From: Streptomyces griseus | GTDB lineage: Bacteria > Bacteroidota > Bacteroidia > Chitinophagales > Chitinophagaceae | NCBI GenBank assembly: GCA_943323705.2 | Contig: CALPIT020000150.1 | Span: forward strand, 1 to 6,374 | Direction of reading: 5' to 3' | Length of the DNA: 6,374 bases | In this document: positions 5,719-6,374 of the stretch, one piece after another | Layout of the letters: every line of letters begins with the position of its first letter | Numbering within the stretch: position 1 is the stretch's first letter | Position numbers and translations under genes: made by a program | The notes under the pieces: model-generated | Database searches by the model: none | What the model was told of the DNA's origin: nothing | What the model saw: only the letters and a program-made list of their open reading frames with translations

Positions 5719-6069
5719 ATGGCAAAACACAATGATATTGGCAAACAAGGAGAGGAGTTGGCTGTTGATTATTTCGCTGCTAAAGGATATGAAATACTTC
5801 ACAGAAACTGGCGTAAAGGGCATTGGGAAATCGATTTGATTTTATGTAAAAACAATTTACTTCATATCGTAGAAGTCAAAACAAAGTCTTCAAACAAATA
5901 TGGTTATCCGGAAGATGAGGTAACCGTCAGTAAATTCAAATATCTTACGAGTGCTGCGGAGGAGTTCTTATTTCTCTATCCCAAATGGAAGCGAATTCAA
6001 TTCGATATTTTGTCTATCACTTTAGAACCGGAGTTGACCTTTTTTTTGATTGAGGATGTGTTTCTCTAG
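5719..6069 (+). CDS. YraN/UPF0102 family protein, predicted nuclease fold
   Basis: This 116-residue cytoplasmic protein is the usual size for the YraN (UPF0102) family, whose members have a restriction-endonuclease-like fold, related to Holliday-junction resolvases, and whose cellular role is poorly defined. The family marks are present: the N-terminal helix IGKQGEELAVDYF (7-19) with E12/E13, then H35-W-E37-I-D39-L-I41, and the core strand I50-V-E52-V-K54-T-K. E37/D39/E52/K54 fit the D-ExK style metal site. ATG at 5719 is chosen because MAKHNDIGKQGEE matches the usual family start; a TTG six bases upstream would only add two residues and lies inside the promoter-like box. The stop codon at 6067-6069 directly abuts a repeat array. 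Divergent from the DUF6580 gene and convergent with the partial gene at the right edge. Confidence 0.92.
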   Translation: MAKHNDIGKQGEELAVDYFAAKGYEILHRNWRKGHWEIDLILCKNNLLHIVEVKTKSSNKYGYPEDEVTVSKFKYLTSAAEEFLFLYPKWKRIQFDILSITLEPELTFFLIEDVFL

Positions 6070-6237
6070 GTTGCAAGGTTCAAATCGCTGCGCTGGTTTA
6101 ATGGTTTAATCCGCTGAGCTGGTTAATTTTTCTAGTTCTCAGCAATGTCTCTTGAAAGAGAAGTTGCTTTTCGTGCTTAAAGTATTTAGCGCTACATTGG
6201 TCAACCGTTGAACCATTAAACCGTTGAACCATTAAAC
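6070..6237. repeat. Two-armed 8-bp tandem repeat around a core hairpin
   Basis: The left arm (6070-6129, plus strand) has two 26-bp units that agree at 19 of 26 positions; each is two 8-bp GTT-headed units plus CGCTGmGCTG, and a third unit begins at 6122. The right arm, read on the minus strand from 6237 to 6198, is five 8-bp units alternating GTTTAATG and GTTCAACG, ending GTTGACCA. GGTTTAATGGTT at 6095-6106 is the exact complement of 6210-6221 and of 6227-6238, so the arms can pair in two registers. Between them lies the hairpin at 6141-6168. The left arm begins on the base after the YraN stop; the right arm overlaps the last codons and stop of the neighbouring gene. Confidence 0.85.
6141..6171 (+). 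terminator. Likely terminator of the YraN gene, possibly bidirectional
   Basis: AGCAA (6141-6145) pairs with TTGCT (6164-6168), and TCTCT (6148-6152) with AGAGA (6157-6161), around a TGAA loop, with a 2x2 internal mismatch. A short T-run (6168-6171) follows on the plus strand, and four A precede the stem on the minus-strand reading. It lies 72 bases after the YraN stop and between two convergent genes. It is the most terminator-like structure in the window. Confidence 0.5.
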
Positions 6238-6374
6238 CTCTCAATCATCTTCTCCACCATCTTAAAAGTCGCCGGGCAATAATCTATATTTTGCTTGTGC
6301 ACGTGCGCATACAATTTCCATTTCTTTTTTGATAGGTGAGGGAAGCCTGAGCAATCAACAGGGCGTATAGCGTA
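6216..6374 (-). CDS. C-terminal 52 residues of an unrecognised protein (cut by window edge)
   Basis: A frame open at the right edge runs to TAA at 6218-6216. Its composition is that of real protein (Trp, Cys, His, Pro, charged residues), for example FPHLSKKKWKLYAHVHKQN followed by IDYCPATFKMVEKMIERF. I do not recognise the family; a Cys-Pro near the C-terminus recalls the ends of some sugar aminotransferases, but this is too weak to use. The last residues (FNGSTV) and the stop are encoded by the 8-bp repeat array, which suggests the C-terminus has been reshaped by the repeat. Codon context and lack of competing features support a true gene, most of which lies outside the window. Confidence 0.6.
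   Translation of the reverse strand, partial: YAIRPVDCSGFPHLSKKKWKLYAHVHKQNIDYCPATFKMVEKMIERFNGSTV

Noticed and set aside
6070..6237. CRISPR array
   Set aside because: Units are 8 bp with no unique spacers, and the arms are inverted relative to each other.
6070..6237. Insertion sequence remnant or MITE with terminal inverted repeats
   Set aside because: The inverted parts are tandem arrays of unequal length rather than defined ends, no target-site duplication is visible, and the similar sites in the window do not share an internal sequence.

Overview
The window looks like a chromosomal segment from a low-GC member of the Bacteroidota, probably on the Chitinophagales/Sphingobacteriales side. 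The grounds are: start codons without Shine-Dalgarno sequences, promoter-like TTG/TAnnTTTG pairs of the Bacteroidota sigma factor type, a secreted reprolysin-like metallopeptidase of the kind common in gliding/T9SS bacteria, and a DUF6580 membrane protein. I see no phage, insertion sequence, CRISPR or RNA gene. The genus assignment is inference only.

Layout: 1-994 (-) is the N-terminal 331 codons of a secreted metallopeptidase that continues beyond the left edge. 995-1337 is a non-coding, A/T-rich stretch with hairpins. 1338-2585 (-) encodes an NRAMP-type metal ion transporter with altered metal-site motifs and a TTG start. A 169-bp divergent spacer follows. 2755-4383 (+) encodes a biotin-dependent acyl-CoA carboxylase carboxyltransferase subunit that most resembles methylcrotonyl-CoA carboxylase. 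4478-4951 (+) encodes RNase HI with a GTG start. 5066-5611 (-) encodes a DUF6580 membrane protein. 5719-6069 (+) encodes a YraN/UPF0102 nuclease-fold protein. 6216-6374 (-) is the last 52 codons of an unrecognised protein that continues off the right edge.

The genes are mostly housekeeping or metabolic, and neighbours share no obvious pathway. They look like separate transcription units, with convergent pairs at 4951/5066 and 6069/6216 and divergent pairs at 2585/2755 and 5611/5719.

The most striking signal lies between genes. Three intergenic spaces (4384-4477, 4952-5065, 6070-6237) each carry short tandem repeats in two arms that face each other on opposite strands. The units begin with GTTTA/GTTCAA-like sequence, and each site has its own unit length: 7 bp, 9 bp and 8 bp. 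The arrays abut stop codons, and at the right end the array runs into the coding sequence and supplies the stop. They can fold into hairpins and sit mainly between convergent genes. They may therefore be bidirectional terminators or 3'-end elements that grow and shrink by replication slippage. I cannot name a described family that matches.
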